From: Halobacteriales archaeon QS_1_68_20
GTDB lineage: Archaea > Halobacteriota > Halobacteria > Halobacteriales > PXRE01
Assembly (NCBI GenBank): GCA_003021085.1
Contig: PXRE01000006.1
Span: forward strand, 1 to 64,000
DNA: 64,000 bases
Direction of reading: 5' to 3'
Position numbers and translations under genes: made by a program. Positions 8,724 to 19,209 of the stretch are shown here, one piece after another. Numbering within the stretch: the stretch's first letter is position 1; the number at the start of each line of letters is the position of its first letter. Under the pieces are notes generated by a model. The model ran no database searches, had not been told where the DNA came from, and saw only the letters and a program-made list of their open reading frames with translations.

Positions 8724-11195
8724 ATGGCCGATCCAGGCGATCCCGGATCGTTGACGCGACGCGGCGCGCTGGCCGCGCTGCTGAGTGGTGGAACGACGGC
8801 GGCGACGCTGACTCCCCTTGACACGCTCTTCGAGCGGTTAGCCCCGCTCAGCGGGCGCGCGTGGGAGTCCGCCGGCCGGGTCCCCGAGCGGGTTCCCAAC
8901 ACCGTCGAGGGGAAGTACGGACCGGCGACGGTAACCTACGACGACTACCACGTCCCGCACGTCGAGGCCGACGACGAGGCGGCGGCGTACTTCGCCGTCG
9001 GGTACGCCCAGGCCGCCGACCGCCTGTTCCAGATGGACCTCCTCCGGCGGGACGGGAGCGGCCGACTCGCGGAGGTGTTCGGGGAGTTCGGCGTCGACCG
9101 GGACGTGTTGCGGGCGAAAGTGGACGCCGAGGCCGCCATCGAGGCCTCTCTGACAGCCATCCAGGGTAGCGGCGCCGAGCGAATGCTGGAGGCGTACGCC
9201 GACGGCGTCACCGCGTACGTCGAACGCGGTCCGCCCGGCGTGGAGTTCGGCCTGTTCGACTACGAACCCGAACCGTGGTCGAAGTTCGATACCATGGCGG
9301 TGGCGATAGCCATGTACTTCCAGCAGACCTGGGGGGCCTCGGCGCTGCGGGAGGAGGTCAGGCGCGAAGCGTTCGACGAGGAGACCTACCGGACGCTGTT
9401 CCCCACCCACGTCGACCACGACGCACCGGTCCTCAGGGACGGATCCGCTGGCGACGGACGGCCCGCCAGCGAACCCGACGCTAGCCAGGGTGTGGCCGTC
9501 GACCCCACACTCGTCGACTGGCTGGGCGAGTTCGGCAGTTCCGGTCCCGCAGGATCGAACGCCTGGACCGTCTCGGGCGAGCACACCGAGAGCGGCGACC
9601 CGATCCTCTGTAGCGACCCACACTTCTCGCTGGGGGCGCCGCCGCTGCTGTACCGCCAGCACCTCGCTGCGGGGGAGGTGGACGTGGGAGGCGCGACAGT
9701 CCCCGGCATCCCGTTCGTCTTCGTCGGGGAGACGGATCACTGCGCCTGGGGGTACACGACGGGGATGGGGGACGTGCTCGACTTCTACACCTACGAGGTC
9801 CGCGAGGCGCGAAGCGCCTCGGACCGGTCGAGCGGTGACGAACCGCGAGACGACGGCGACCAGTACCGCTATGGCGACGAGTGGCACGCCTTCGAGCGGG
9901 ACGCGAAGACGGTCGAGGTCCGGGACCCCATCAGCGGGGAGACCGAAACCCGGGAGGTCGAGGTGAAAAAGACCGTCCACGGGCCGTTCCTCGAGCGCGA
10001 GGTCGACGGCGAGACCCACCACGTCGGCGTGGCCTGGACGCCGCTGACCGGCAACCGGACCGCGGAAGCGATGTACGAGTGGTCCCACGCCGAGTCAGTC
10101 GCGGAGTTCCGGGCGGCCACCCGCAAGTGGGACGCCATCCCCGGCAACGTCCACGTCGTCGACCGGCAGGGCGGCACCTGCTACCAGTTCGCCGCGCCGA
10201 TCCCGATCCGCCGTGTGGACGACGAGGTGATCCGGGGCAATCGCGTGTTCGACGGCTCCGCGGGCGAAGCCGAGTGGGAGGGGTTCGAACCGTACGGCCA
10301 GTCGACCTGGGAGGGGTTCGTCCCCTTCGAGGACCTGCCCGCCGCAATCGACGCCGACTACGTCGCCAGCGCGAACCAGCGACCCGTCGACGAGCCGCCG
10401 TACCCGCTCGGGACGGACTCGTTCTCGGGGTTCCGCGCCCAGCGCATCTACGAGGTGCTCGACGAGACCGTCGGCGCCGGCGAGACCGTCGACCGGGACG
10501 ACCTCCGGTCGCTGCAACTGGACGCGCTGGACGTCACCGCCCGCGAACTCGTGCCGGCGATACTGGACGCCCGCGACCGGATGCCGGAGGCGGCCCAGCC
10601 GTGGGTGGACGAACTGGCCGACTGGGACTACCGGATGCACCGGGATTCCGCGGCCGCCCTCGTCTACCACCGCACCCTGGAGCACTTCCAGGAGGCGACC
10701 TGGCAGGACGAGTTCGAGCAGCGGGGCCTGGCCCGGCGCTACTGGCCCAGGGCACGGATCCTCCTCTCGCTGCCCGCCGACAGCGAGTTCTTCGACGGTG
10801 ACCGTGGCGCCGTCGTCGCGGACGCGATGGAGCGGGCCGTCGCGGAGATCGACGAGGAGGGCTGGGAGACCTACGGCGACTTCAACCGCCTCCAGATGGA
10901 CCACCGCCTCGGGCAGTTCGTCTCGGGGCTGAACTACCCCCGCCACGCCACCGACGGGTCGGGCGTGACCGTCCGGATGAACTCCGATCCATCGAGCCCC
11001 TGGGGGGCGACGGTCCGGTTGCTCTGTGACCTCGGCGGCGACTCAGAGGCGGTGCTGGCCGGCGGCAACGACGGGTCGCCGTTCTCCGAGCACTACCACG
11101 ACCAGTTGCCGCTGTGGGCCGACGGCGAGTACGAACCGCTGGGCGCGTGGCCGGACGGCGACCCGGACGTTACCGTCGAGGGGGAAGACGGATGA
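8724..11195 (+). CDS. penicillin acylase family protein
   Basis: GPATVTYDDYHVPHVEA, GSNAWTVSGEHTESGDPILCSDPH catalytic Ser region. Confidence 0.92.
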   Translation: MADPGDPGSLTRRGALAALLSGGTTAATLTPLDTLFERLAPLSGRAWESAGRVPERVPNTVEGKYGPATVTYDDYHVPHVEADDEAAAYFAVGYAQAADRLFQMDLLRRDGSGRLAEVFGEFGVDRDVLRAKVDAEAAIEASLTAIQGSGAERMLEAYADGVTAYVERGPPGVEFGLFDYEPEPWSKFDTMAVAIAMYFQQTWGASALREEVRREAFDEETYRTLFPTHVDHDAPVLRDGSAGDGRPASEPDASQGVAVDPTLVDWLGEFGSSGPAGSNAWTVSGEHTESGDPILCSDPHFSLGAPPLLYRQHLAAGEVDVGGATVPGIPFVFVGETDHCAWGYTTGMGDVLDFYTYEVREARSASDRSSGDEPRDDGDQYRYGDEWHAFERDAKTVEVRDPISGETETREVEVKKTVHGPFLEREVDGETHHVGVAWTPLTGNRTAEAMYEWSHAESVAEFRAATRKWDAIPGNVHVVDRQGGTCYQFAAPIPIRRVDDEVIRGNRVFDGSAGEAEWEGFEPYGQSTWEGFVPFEDLPAAIDADYVASANQRPVDEPPYPLGTDSFSGFRAQRIYEVLDETVGAGETVDRDDLRSLQLDALDVTARELVPAILDARDRMPEAAQPWVDELADWDYRMHRDSAAALVYHRTLEHFQEATWQDEFEQRGLARRYWPRARILLSLPADSEFFDGDRGAVVADAMERAVAEIDEEGWETYGDFNRLQMDHRLGQFVSGLNYPRHATDGSGVTVRMNSDPSSPWGATVRLLCDLGGDSEAVLAGGNDGSPFSEHYHDQLPLWADGEYEPLGAWPDGDPDVTVEGEDG

Positions 11196-11533
11196 GGGAT
11201 CGCATCGCCCGCGTCGACACCTGGTTCGCGGAACTCCGCGCGGACCCGACCCGTCGGCGGGTCGCGCTCGCGGTGGGAGCGGTCCTCGGCCTGGCCGCCG
11301 CCACCGTCCACTGGCTCGGCCTCGTCGCGGGCGGGGCGCTGGTCGGCCTCACCCGGCGGAGCCTCCCGCGGGCGCTGCTGGCCGGCCTCGGGTTCGGCGT
11401 CCTCGTGGTAGTCGCGTTCGTCGCGACGGCCGGGATCGACGCAGTGGACGTGCTCGCGCCGCTGTCGTATCTCACGGTCGGACTGGCGCTGGTCGCGCCG
11501 GCGTGGGGCGCGCTCGTCCGCGGGGTCGTCTGA
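11192..11533 (+). CDS. small membrane protein
   Basis: ATG at 11192 overlaps end of preceding CDS; hydrophobic. Confidence 0.75.
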   Translation: MRDRIARVDTWFAELRADPTRRRVALAVGAVLGLAAATVHWLGLVAGGALVGLTRRSLPRALLAGLGFGVLVVVAFVATAGIDAVDVLAPLSYLTVGLALVAPAWGALVRGVV

Positions 11534-11665
11534 GGACGGACGCACGGTTGGGGACTGCGGTAGGTCGACCTCGGGTCTGTCCCTGAGCAGCCCTGCGTCG
11601 GAACCGAACGATCGACGCCCGTCCGACCACCACCGGTTTGTAGGTGGCCGCCGGATCTCTTCCCG

Positions 11666-12820
11666 ATGACCGACGAACGCGACTTCGAGAGCATCGCCGT
11701 CGCGGCCGACCGCCCGGAGTCCGGGACGAAGGACGTCGTGACGCCGATACACCTCTCGTCGACGTTCGGCCTGGACGCCGCAGGCTACCCCGAGACGGGC
11801 TACACCTACGGCCGGCACGGCAACCCGACCCGGGCCGCGCTGGAGGAGCGACTCGCCGACCTGACGACCGGCGAGCACGTCTTCACGACGGCGTCGGGGA
11901 TGGCGGCTATCTCGACGGTCTGTCTGTCGGTGCTGTCGCCGGGCGACCGCCTGGTCGCCTCGGACTCGCTGTTCGGCGGCACCACGACCATGTTCGACGA
12001 GTTCCTGTCCCGGTTCGGCGTCGAGGTCGTGACCGTCGACGCGACCGACCCCGACGCCGTCGCCGACGCCGTCGGTTCGTCGACGGAACTGGTCTGGGTC
12101 GAGACGCCGACCAACCCCCTCCTGAAGGTCGTCGACCTCGGGGCGCTCGCGGACGTGGCCGACGACGCCGTCCTGGCCGTGGACAACACCTTCGCGACGC
12201 CGTACGCCCAGCGGCCGCTCGAACTCGGGGCCGACGTCTCGGTGTTCAGCACCACGAAGTTCGTCAACGGCCACTCCGACTCCGTGGGTGGGGCCGTCAC
12301 GACCCGCGACGACGACCTGGCCGAGCGGTTCGCGTTCGTCTCGGAGGACGCGCTCGGATCGCCGATGGTCCCCTTCGACGCCTTCCTGGTGACGCGGGGG
12401 CTCAAGACGCTGGGCGCGCGGATGGACCGCCACGAGCGCACCGCGACCGAGGTCGCGAGGTTCCTGGCGGACCACGAGGCAGTCGCGGGCGTCAACTACC
12501 CGGGGCTGGAGCACCACCCGGGCCACGACCTGGCGAGCCGGCAGATGGACAACTACGGCGGCGTCCTCTCGTTCGAACTGGACGCGGACGGCGCCGAGAC
12601 GCGGGCGTTCGTCGAGGACCTGGAGGTGTGTAACCTCGCCATGAGCCTCGGCGGGGTCGAGACGCTCGTCGAGCACACCGCGAGCATGTCCACGGCGTCG
12701 CTGTCGCCCGACGAGCGGGCCGACGCCGGCATCTCCGAGTCGCTGGTCAGGCTCTCCGTGGGGCTGGAGACCGCCGAAGACCTGCTCGTTGATCTCCGGC
12801 GGGCGCTGGCGAAACTGTGA
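11666..12820 (+). CDS. trans-sulfuration PLP enzyme (cystathionine gamma-synthase/lyase family)
   Basis: YGRHGNPTRAALEERLADL, VETPTNPLLKVVDL, SVFSTTKFVNGHSD. Confidence 0.93.
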   Translation: MTDERDFESIAVAADRPESGTKDVVTPIHLSSTFGLDAAGYPETGYTYGRHGNPTRAALEERLADLTTGEHVFTTASGMAAISTVCLSVLSPGDRLVASDSLFGGTTTMFDEFLSRFGVEVVTVDATDPDAVADAVGSSTELVWVETPTNPLLKVVDLGALADVADDAVLAVDNTFATPYAQRPLELGADVSVFSTTKFVNGHSDSVGGAVTTRDDDLAERFAFVSEDALGSPMVPFDAFLVTRGLKTLGARMDRHERTATEVARFLADHEAVAGVNYPGLEHHPGHDLASRQMDNYGGVLSFELDADGAETRAFVEDLEVCNLAMSLGGVETLVEHTASMSTASLSPDERADAGISESLVRLSVGLETAEDLLVDLRRALAKL

Positions 12821-12821
12821 G

Positions 12822-13139
12822 TCAGTATCGCTCCTCGTCGCGTACCTCGTAGTGTTTCACTCGGTCGTCCCACCGTTCGAGCACTTCGCGGGCGCTGTCG
12901 GGGACGTGCGCCTGCTCGTAGTCCTCGCCGACGAACGACTCGACGGCCTCGTAGGAGCCGAACCGCATGATCGTGACGAACTCCACCTCGTCGTCGTCCT
13001 CGCGCCGGCCGACACTGTAGCCGCGGTATCCCTCGGCCGTCTTCTCGGCGATCTCCGCGAATATCTCGTCGGTCAGCAGGCGCTCGTACTCGTCGGCGTT
13101 CTCGGGCGTGGTCCACCCGTGCCAGATCCGGACGATCAT
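12822..13139 (-). CDS. antibiotic biosynthesis monooxygenase-like protein
   Basis: MIVRIWHGWTTPENADEYERLL... Confidence 0.75.
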   Translation of the reverse strand: MIVRIWHGWTTPENADEYERLLTDEIFAEIAEKTAEGYRGYSVGRREDDDEVEFVTIMRFGSYEAVESFVGEDYEQAHVPDSAREVLERWDDRVKHYEVRDEERY

Positions 13140-13205
13140 GCCGGGACGTTACCGCCGGAGGTCGTTGGGTCTGGCGGACGCGGCACGGGCTTCGACAGCG
13201 GCGGA

Positions 13206-14039
13206 TCAGAACTCGTCGACGTCCAGGCCCAGTCCGGCGTGCCAGCGGTCGACGCCCGCTTCCTGCTTCTTGCGGTCCATCGCCGCGAGGATTTTGACGG
13301 CCAGGGAGGCGGTCTCGGCGGCCCCGTTCTCGCCCTCGGTGAGGAACTCCCCGGTGACGCGGTTGGCGAACACCGAGCAGACCGCACCGGCCCGGAGGTC
13401 GTAGAGGTTCGCCAGCGTGGTGATGGCCGCGGCCTCCATCTCGATGTTCAGGACGTTGGCCTCCTGGAGTTCGTCGACCAGGTCCTCGGCGTGCGGCGGC
13501 ATGTAGTCCTCGAACGCCGGCCGGCCCTGGCCGGTGTAGAAGGAGTCGGCGCTCATCGTCAGGCCGACGTGGTAGTCGTGTCCGAGGTGTTCGGCCGCGG
13601 CGACCAGGGCGTCTACCACTTCGCCGTCCGCGACGGCGGGGTAGTCCTCGCGGACGTACTCGTCGCTGGTCCCCTCCTGGCGGACGGCCCCGGAGGTGAT
13701 GACGAGGTCGCCCACCTCCAGTTCCGGCTGGAGGCCGCCGCAGGATCCGACGCGGATGAACGTGTCCGCTCCCACGCGGGCCAGTTCCTCGACGGCGATG
13801 GCCGCCGACGGACTCCCGATGCCCGTCGAGGTGACCGAGATGGGCGTGTCGTCGTACTCGCCGGTCACGGTGCGGTACTCGCGGTGGTGGGCCACCTCGT
13901 CGGCGTCGTCCCAGAACCGGGTGATCTTCTCGATCCGTTCGGGGTTGCCGGGCAGGAGGACGGCGCCAGCGACCTCGCCCTCGGCGACTTCGAGGTGGTA
14001 CTGCACGTCCTCGTTGGGGTCTTCGCTGTCTCCTGGCAT
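13206..14039 (-). CDS. nucleoside phosphorylase (uridine phosphorylase-like)
   Basis: GAVLLPGNPERIEKI, RVGSCGGLQPELEVGDLVI, NIEMEAAAI. Confidence 0.92.
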   Translation of the reverse strand: MPGDSEDPNEDVQYHLEVAEGEVAGAVLLPGNPERIEKITRFWDDADEVAHHREYRTVTGEYDDTPISVTSTGIGSPSAAIAVEELARVGADTFIRVGSCGGLQPELEVGDLVITSGAVRQEGTSDEYVREDYPAVADGEVVDALVAAAEHLGHDYHVGLTMSADSFYTGQGRPAFEDYMPPHAEDLVDELQEANVLNIEMEAAAITTLANLYDLRAGAVCSVFANRVTGEFLTEGENGAAETASLAVKILAAMDRKKQEAGVDRWHAGLGLDVDEF

Positions 14040-14143
14040 CGTTGAACGACGGGTCTACGGGAGGGGGCGACAAATATGTCGGTGGTCGGTCCGCGCGTCG
14101 CCAGCGGAGAAACGATTTACCCCCGGTGCCCGTACCCACCGAC

Positions 14144-15218
14144 GATGCCGACCGACGGACCGACGCCCGGGCCGCCGGACTGGGACCCGCCCGGGGACTG
14201 GCCGGTCGTCGAGACCGTCGAATCCCACGCGGGCGGGGAACCCCTGCGGGTCGTGGTCGACGGGTGGCCCGCGGTCGAGGGCGACACCGTCCGCGAGAAG
14301 CGCCGGTACGCCGCGGCGAACCACGACCACCTCCGGACCGCGCTGATGCTGGAACCGCGCGGCCACGCCGACATGTACGGGGCCGTCCCGGTCGCGCCCG
14401 ACGACGCGGACGCCGACCTCGGCGTGCTGTTCACGCACAACGACGGGTTCAGCACCATGTGCGGCCACGGCGTCATCGCGCTCGCCACGGTCCTGATCGA
14501 GACCGGAATGGTCGACGCGGCAGACGACTCCCGGAGCGAACGCGAGGATAGGACAGTCCGCATGGACACCCCGGCAGGGCGCGTGACGGCACGGGCCACC
14601 GTCGAGGGGGACCAGGTCCCCGAGGTCGCCTTCGAGAACGTCCCGTCGTTCGTCTACGCGCGCGACCGGACCGTCGACGTCCCCGGAATCGGGACGGTGC
14701 CCTACGACGTGGCCTTCGGCGGGGCGTTCTACGCCTACTGCGAGGCCGAGGCGGCGGACGTCGGCCTCCGCCCGGAGGACGCCGAGGACCTGCTCCACGC
14801 CGGCCGGGCGATCAAGCAGGCCGTCCGCGAGGACCTCGAAATCGAGCACCCGGTTCACGACGACCTGGGGTTCCTCTACGGGACCATCTTCACCGGGCCG
14901 GCCGAGGGCGAGGGCGAGGCCGACAGCCGGAACGTCTGCGTGTTCGCGGACGGCGAGGTGGATCGCTCGCCGACGGGGACCGGCGTCAGCGGCCGCCTGG
15001 CCCTGGAAGCGGACGCGGGCAGACTCGCCCCCGGCGAGCCCTTCACCGTCGAGAGCGTCGTCGGGTCGACGTTCACCGGCCGAATCCGCGACCACACCAC
15101 CTGCGGCGAGTACGACGCCGTGGTCCCGGAGGTGGCCGGCAACGCGCACGTCACCGGCCGCAGCGAGTTCGTCCTCGACCCGGAGGACCCGCTGGGTGAG
15201 GGGTTCCTGCTGCGGTGA
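14144..15218 (+). CDS. proline racemase family protein
   Basis: ESHAGGEPLRVVVDGWP, NDGFSTMCGHGVIA, SPTGTGVSGRLAL. Confidence 0.92.
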
Positions 15219-15234
15219 CCGGCCAAAGGACGAT

Positions 15235-15374
15235 GGTGGCCGGCACAACCGCAACGTCGACGGTGACCGGCACAGCCGCAACGTCGACGGTGACCGGCAC
15301 AACCGCAACGTCGACGGTGACCGGCACAACCGCAACGTCGACGGTGACTGCCACAGCCCCAAAGTCAACGGTGA
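15235..15374. repeat. 27-bp tandem repeat (5 units plus partial)
   Basis: GGTGRCCGGCACARCCGCAACGTCGAC starting at 15235, 15262, 15289, 15316, 15343 (degenerate), 15370 (partial). Confidence 0.95.
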
Positions 15375-15395
15375 CCGGCCCGATCCACGCCGTGT

Positions 15396-15504
15396 GGGAC
15401 TGAAAGGGGCCGGGCGTTCGGCGGCTCCCGGGTGACGTAAGCACCGCAGGCCGAAGGCCGAGGAGCGCAGCGAACCCCGGAGTCCCGAGCGCCCGGGGGC
15501 TTTC
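15396..15504 (+). repeat. interspersed palindromic element, copy 3
   Basis: GGGACTGAAAGGGGCCGGGCGTTCG...CGAGCGCCCGGGGGCTTTC. Confidence 0.85.
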
Positions 15505-15549
15505 GAGGTGTTCTAACCAACGAATTCTGTTTATCTGCGCACTCCACCG

Positions 15550-16893
15550 ATGCACGACCAAACGTCTTTTTGCGACGGTCGGCAATTGGCGGGTATGGAA
15601 CCGAACGCGGCGGGCGGGATGGGACGCCGGGACTTCGTGAAGGCGGCCGTCGCCGCCGGGGGCGCGGCCGCCCTGTCGGCCTGCCTGGCCCGCGAGGAGG
15701 ACCCGGACCTGCCAACCGGACCGGAGGACCTCTCGACACTGCCGGACGCGCAGCATGCCTGGAACGGGGCACTGCCGACCGACGACCACGGCAACGACGT
15801 GGCGCCACGCCACCACCTCCTGCTGTACTTCGATTACGCCGGCGACGGGACGCCCGACGACGCCGACCGCGAGACGGTCGAGGCGGCGTTGCAGTCGCTG
15901 GAGCGGGCCTACGCCCGGAGCCAGGAGACCGACGACGGCCGGGAGGTCGGCCTGGTGTTCACCGTCGGCTACTCGCCGGCGTACTTCGACCGCTTCGAGG
16001 CGTCGCTGTCGGAGAGCGTCGACCTGCCGGAACCGGCCGCGATGGCTCCCTTCGAGGACCCCGAGTTCGAGAAGCCGGACGTCGCGGTCCACCTCGCCAG
16101 CGACTACGGGTCGGCCGTGCTCGGCGCGGAGGAAGCCCTGCGCGGCGAGAAGTCGGAGCTCAACGGCGTCGAGGTCACGGGACTGGACGGCGTCCTCGAA
16201 CGGGTCGACCGTCGGACGGGGTTCGTGGGCGACGGCCTCCCCGCCGAGCACGACGACGTTCGCGGCGTCCCGGAGGGAGAGGTCGACGAGGATTCGCCGC
16301 TGTACATGGGCTTCAAGTCCGGGTTCAGCAAGAACCAGGCCAGCGAACGGCGCGTGACCATCCGGGAGGGGCCGTTCGGCGGCGGGACGACCCAGCACGT
16401 CTCGATGTTGCGGTTGCACCTCGACCAGTGGTACGAGCAGGACGACCGCTCGCACCGCGTGGCGACGATGTTCTGCCCGGTCCACGCCGAGGAGGACCTG
16501 GTCGAGGGCGTCGGTGAGAACCTGGGCGACTCCAGCCTGCTGGAGGAGCGAGGGTGCCCGGCCCACACCGAGGACCACGCCCGCGAGTACGGCAAGGTCG
16601 GCCACTCCCAGAAGTCCGCCCGGGCCCGCGAGGACGGCGACCCGATCATCCTCAGGCGGGACTTCGACTCGACGGACGACGACCTGACGACGCTGCACTT
16701 CGTGTCGCTCCAGCGGGCCATCGAGGACTTCCGGGCGACCCGCGAGGCGATGAACGGCACCGACGTCTCCGGCGGCGCCGTCGGCCAGCGGACCAACAAC
16801 GGCATCCTCCAGTACATGACGGTCAAGCGGCGCGCGAACTTCCTGCTCCCACCGCGGCGCCACCGGTCGCTCCCGCCGGCCGTCCCCGAGTGA
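15550..16893 (+). CDS. Tat-secreted DyP-peroxidase-like protein (DUF7405-like)
   Basis: signal MGRRDFVKAAVAAGGAAALSAC; GFKSGFSKNQ and IILRRDFDSTDDDLTTLHFVSLQRAIEDF resemble DyP GxxDG and C-terminal motifs; likely start 15595. Confidence 0.65.
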   Translation: MHDQTSFCDGRQLAGMEPNAAGGMGRRDFVKAAVAAGGAAALSACLAREEDPDLPTGPEDLSTLPDAQHAWNGALPTDDHGNDVAPRHHLLLYFDYAGDGTPDDADRETVEAALQSLERAYARSQETDDGREVGLVFTVGYSPAYFDRFEASLSESVDLPEPAAMAPFEDPEFEKPDVAVHLASDYGSAVLGAEEALRGEKSELNGVEVTGLDGVLERVDRRTGFVGDGLPAEHDDVRGVPEGEVDEDSPLYMGFKSGFSKNQASERRVTIREGPFGGGTTQHVSMLRLHLDQWYEQDDRSHRVATMFCPVHAEEDLVEGVGENLGDSSLLEERGCPAHTEDHAREYGKVGHSQKSARAREDGDPIILRRDFDSTDDDLTTLHFVSLQRAIEDFRATREAMNGTDVSGGAVGQRTNNGILQYMTVKRRANFLLPPRRHRSLPPAVPE

Positions 16894-17001
16894 TCGGTGG
16901 TCGGCGGGCGTGATCGGTGAACGGCCCGAGCGATCGATGGCCGGCCCGGACGACCACAACCTCTTTCGCGTTCGAGGCACGGACGCGTAGCAGGTGCGCT
17001 C

Positions 17002-17958
17002 ATGGGAAACGTGATCGAACGGGCGGTCCGGGCGGCGCTGCCGGACAGGACGATCGACGCCATCGACGCCCGGAACACCCGTCCCGGCAACGAGACGGCG
17101 TTCGTCTCCTTCGTGGACGCCGACCCGGTCTACGTGAAGACGGCGACCGACACGACGAGGAGGCTCGTCCGTGAAACCGCAGCGGTCCGCTACGCCGCGG
17201 CCCACTGTTCGGTCGCCGCGCCCGCCGTCGTCGCCGCCGACCCGGCGGGCGATCCGGCCTACCTCGTGACCGAACCGCTTCCCGGGACGGTCTTCAACGA
17301 GCGGTGGACCGGGGGCGCCGACCGGGAACAGTTGGTGCGACGGCTCGGAACCGTGGTCGCGGGCGTCCAGGAGGCGCGGTTCGACCGTCCGGGCGTCATA
17401 ACCGGCGTCGACGCCGACGGCCTCGAACTGAGGGCCACCACCTGGACGGAGACGCTGTGTGAGACGATCGAGTGGCGAGCGTCGGACTGGTTCCCCGACC
17501 GGTTCGCCGACCTCCCCGGGCGACTCGTCGAGACGGTCCGGGACCGGGATCCGACGCTCGAGAACACGACGCCCACGCTCCTGCACGGTGATCCGAGCCG
17601 GATCAACCTCCACCTCGACCCCGACGGCCTCCTGGACTGGGAGCGGGCCCTCGTCGGCGACCCGGCGTTCGGCGTGGTCGAGGCGGCGTTTCACCACGTC
17701 GGACAGCCCGACGTCGACGACGCCGACGAGCCCCCACTCAGGGAGGCGCTGTACGAGGGGTACCGCGAGCGGGCCGGCGACCTTCCCCCCGGGCTCGAGC
17801 AGAACCGGCCCCTGTACGAGGCCGTCTCGTACCTGCTGGTTCCACAGGCGTTCGAGGACTGGGCGCCCCGCGTGGATACGCCGAACGACGAACTCGCGGC
17901 CGACGTGCGCGAGGAGTTCGACGCGCGACTCGACCGGGCCCGCGAGGCGATGCCGTGA
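17002..17958 (+). CDS. aminoglycoside phosphotransferase family (APH-like kinase)
   Basis: LLHGDPSRINLHLD, LLDWERALVGDPAFGV. Confidence 0.85.
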   Translation: MGNVIERAVRAALPDRTIDAIDARNTRPGNETAFVSFVDADPVYVKTATDTTRRLVRETAAVRYAAAHCSVAAPAVVAADPAGDPAYLVTEPLPGTVFNERWTGGADREQLVRRLGTVVAGVQEARFDRPGVITGVDADGLELRATTWTETLCETIEWRASDWFPDRFADLPGRLVETVRDRDPTLENTTPTLLHGDPSRINLHLDPDGLLDWERALVGDPAFGVVEAAFHHVGQPDVDDADEPPLREALYEGYRERAGDLPPGLEQNRPLYEAVSYLLVPQAFEDWAPRVDTPNDELAADVREEFDARLDRAREAMP

Positions 17959-18062
17959 GCGTGAGGCGCAATCGAGGACGGTAGCGAGCACGTCCTGCCG
18001 GCGCACTCGAAGCCCGTTCGCGGATCACAACACGTTTGTATTCACTGGCCTCACTCCCGGAC

Positions 18063-19127
18063 ATGAACCGACGAGCGTTCCTGCGGGCGGGGACCGCCGT
18101 CGCCACGGCCGCGACGGTCGCGGGGTGTCTCGACGGCCTCCTCGGCGAGGGGGAGAGCCGGGAACCGCCGCTGGTCGAAGACCGGCCGGACGCGGTCTAC
18201 GTCCCGACCCACGTCGACGGCATGGAGATGGCGGGCATGGCGTCGGCGGGACCGTACAAGTTGGCGCTGAGCTACAGTTTCCCCCACCGCTTCTGGCGGA
18301 TCGACGGATCCGACGCGGAGAAGGTCTCCGTCGAGGACGACGACACGGTCCACCTGATGGGGACGCTCTGGGACGTCGATACGAAGATCGTCCCGCCGGC
18401 CGGCAACCTCTCGATGACGGTCCGCAAGGACGGCGAGGTCGTCGACGACCGGCGCATGTGGCCCATGCTCTCCCAGACGATGGGCTTTCACTTCGGGGAC
18501 AACGTCTCCCTGGACGGCGACGGCACCTACGAGATCGAGGTCTCCGTCGACCCCCTCGGCGCCCGGACGACCGGCGCGTTCCAGGGCCGGTTCGAAGAGG
18601 CGGTCTCGACCACCGTCGAGGTCGAGTACAGCGAGCGGGTCCTCAACGAGACCCAGGTCCAGATGCTCGACGACCGCCAGGGCGAGCGCGACGCCGTCCC
18701 GCCGATGGAGATGGACATGCCCGTCTCGCAACTCCCGGCGAAGGCCAACCTGGAGGGCGAACTCGTCGGCGAGGGGACGAGCGGCGACGGGGTCTTCCTG
18801 GCGACCGTGCCCTCGTCGACCCCCAGGGGCGTCGACGGCGACGGCCAGTACCTCGCCGTGTCGGCCCGGACGCCGTACAACCGCTACCCGCTGGCGCGGA
18901 TGGCGCTGTCCGGGACCGTCCGGCGCAACAGCGAGACGGTATTCGACGGCGCGCTGGCGGCCTCGCTCGACCCCGACCTGGACTACCACTACGGCGCCGC
19001 GATCGACGGCCTCCAGTCCGGCGACGAGGTGACCCTCTCGGTCGGCGCACCGCCGCAGGTGTTCCGCCACGAGGGCTACGAGACCGCCTTCCTGGAGTTC
19101 GAGGACGTCCACTTCACCGTCCCGTAG
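18063..19127 (+). CDS. Tat lipoprotein with Tp34/P19-type iron-transport-associated domain (DUF7350-like)
   Basis: MNRRAFLRAGTAVATAATVAGC; HVDGMEMAGMASAGPYKLALSYSFPHRFW; MWPMLSQTMGFHFGDNVSL. Confidence 0.7.
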   Translation: MNRRAFLRAGTAVATAATVAGCLDGLLGEGESREPPLVEDRPDAVYVPTHVDGMEMAGMASAGPYKLALSYSFPHRFWRIDGSDAEKVSVEDDDTVHLMGTLWDVDTKIVPPAGNLSMTVRKDGEVVDDRRMWPMLSQTMGFHFGDNVSLDGDGTYEIEVSVDPLGARTTGAFQGRFEEAVSTTVEVEYSERVLNETQVQMLDDRQGERDAVPPMEMDMPVSQLPAKANLEGELVGEGTSGDGVFLATVPSSTPRGVDGDGQYLAVSARTPYNRYPLARMALSGTVRRNSETVFDGALAASLDPDLDYHYGAAIDGLQSGDEVTLSVGAPPQVFRHEGYETAFLEFEDVHFTVP

Positions 19128-19209
19128 CCGTCTGGCCTCTATTCTCCAGGGCTGGTGTCCCCCGACCCGGGCGTGGCCTATTTGGCGGTGTGCGCGTACG
19201 TTGGTACCG

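Noticed and set aside
15235-15404. Possible CRISPR array (27-bp repeats, nearby GGGACTGAAAG resembling the 3' end of haloarchaeal CRISPR repeats)
   Set aside because: Units are contiguous with no unique spacers, and no cas genes are present; it is a simple tandem repeat
17002-17958. Aminoglycoside-resistance gene
   Set aside because: APH-fold kinase family is broad; nothing supports drug resistance in this context
15151-18006. 951-aa minus-strand ORF and other very long antisense ORFs (e.g. 1785-3401, 11093-12676, 54273-55817)
   Set aside because: High-GC artefacts antisense to well-supported genes; low-complexity R/P/V/G composition
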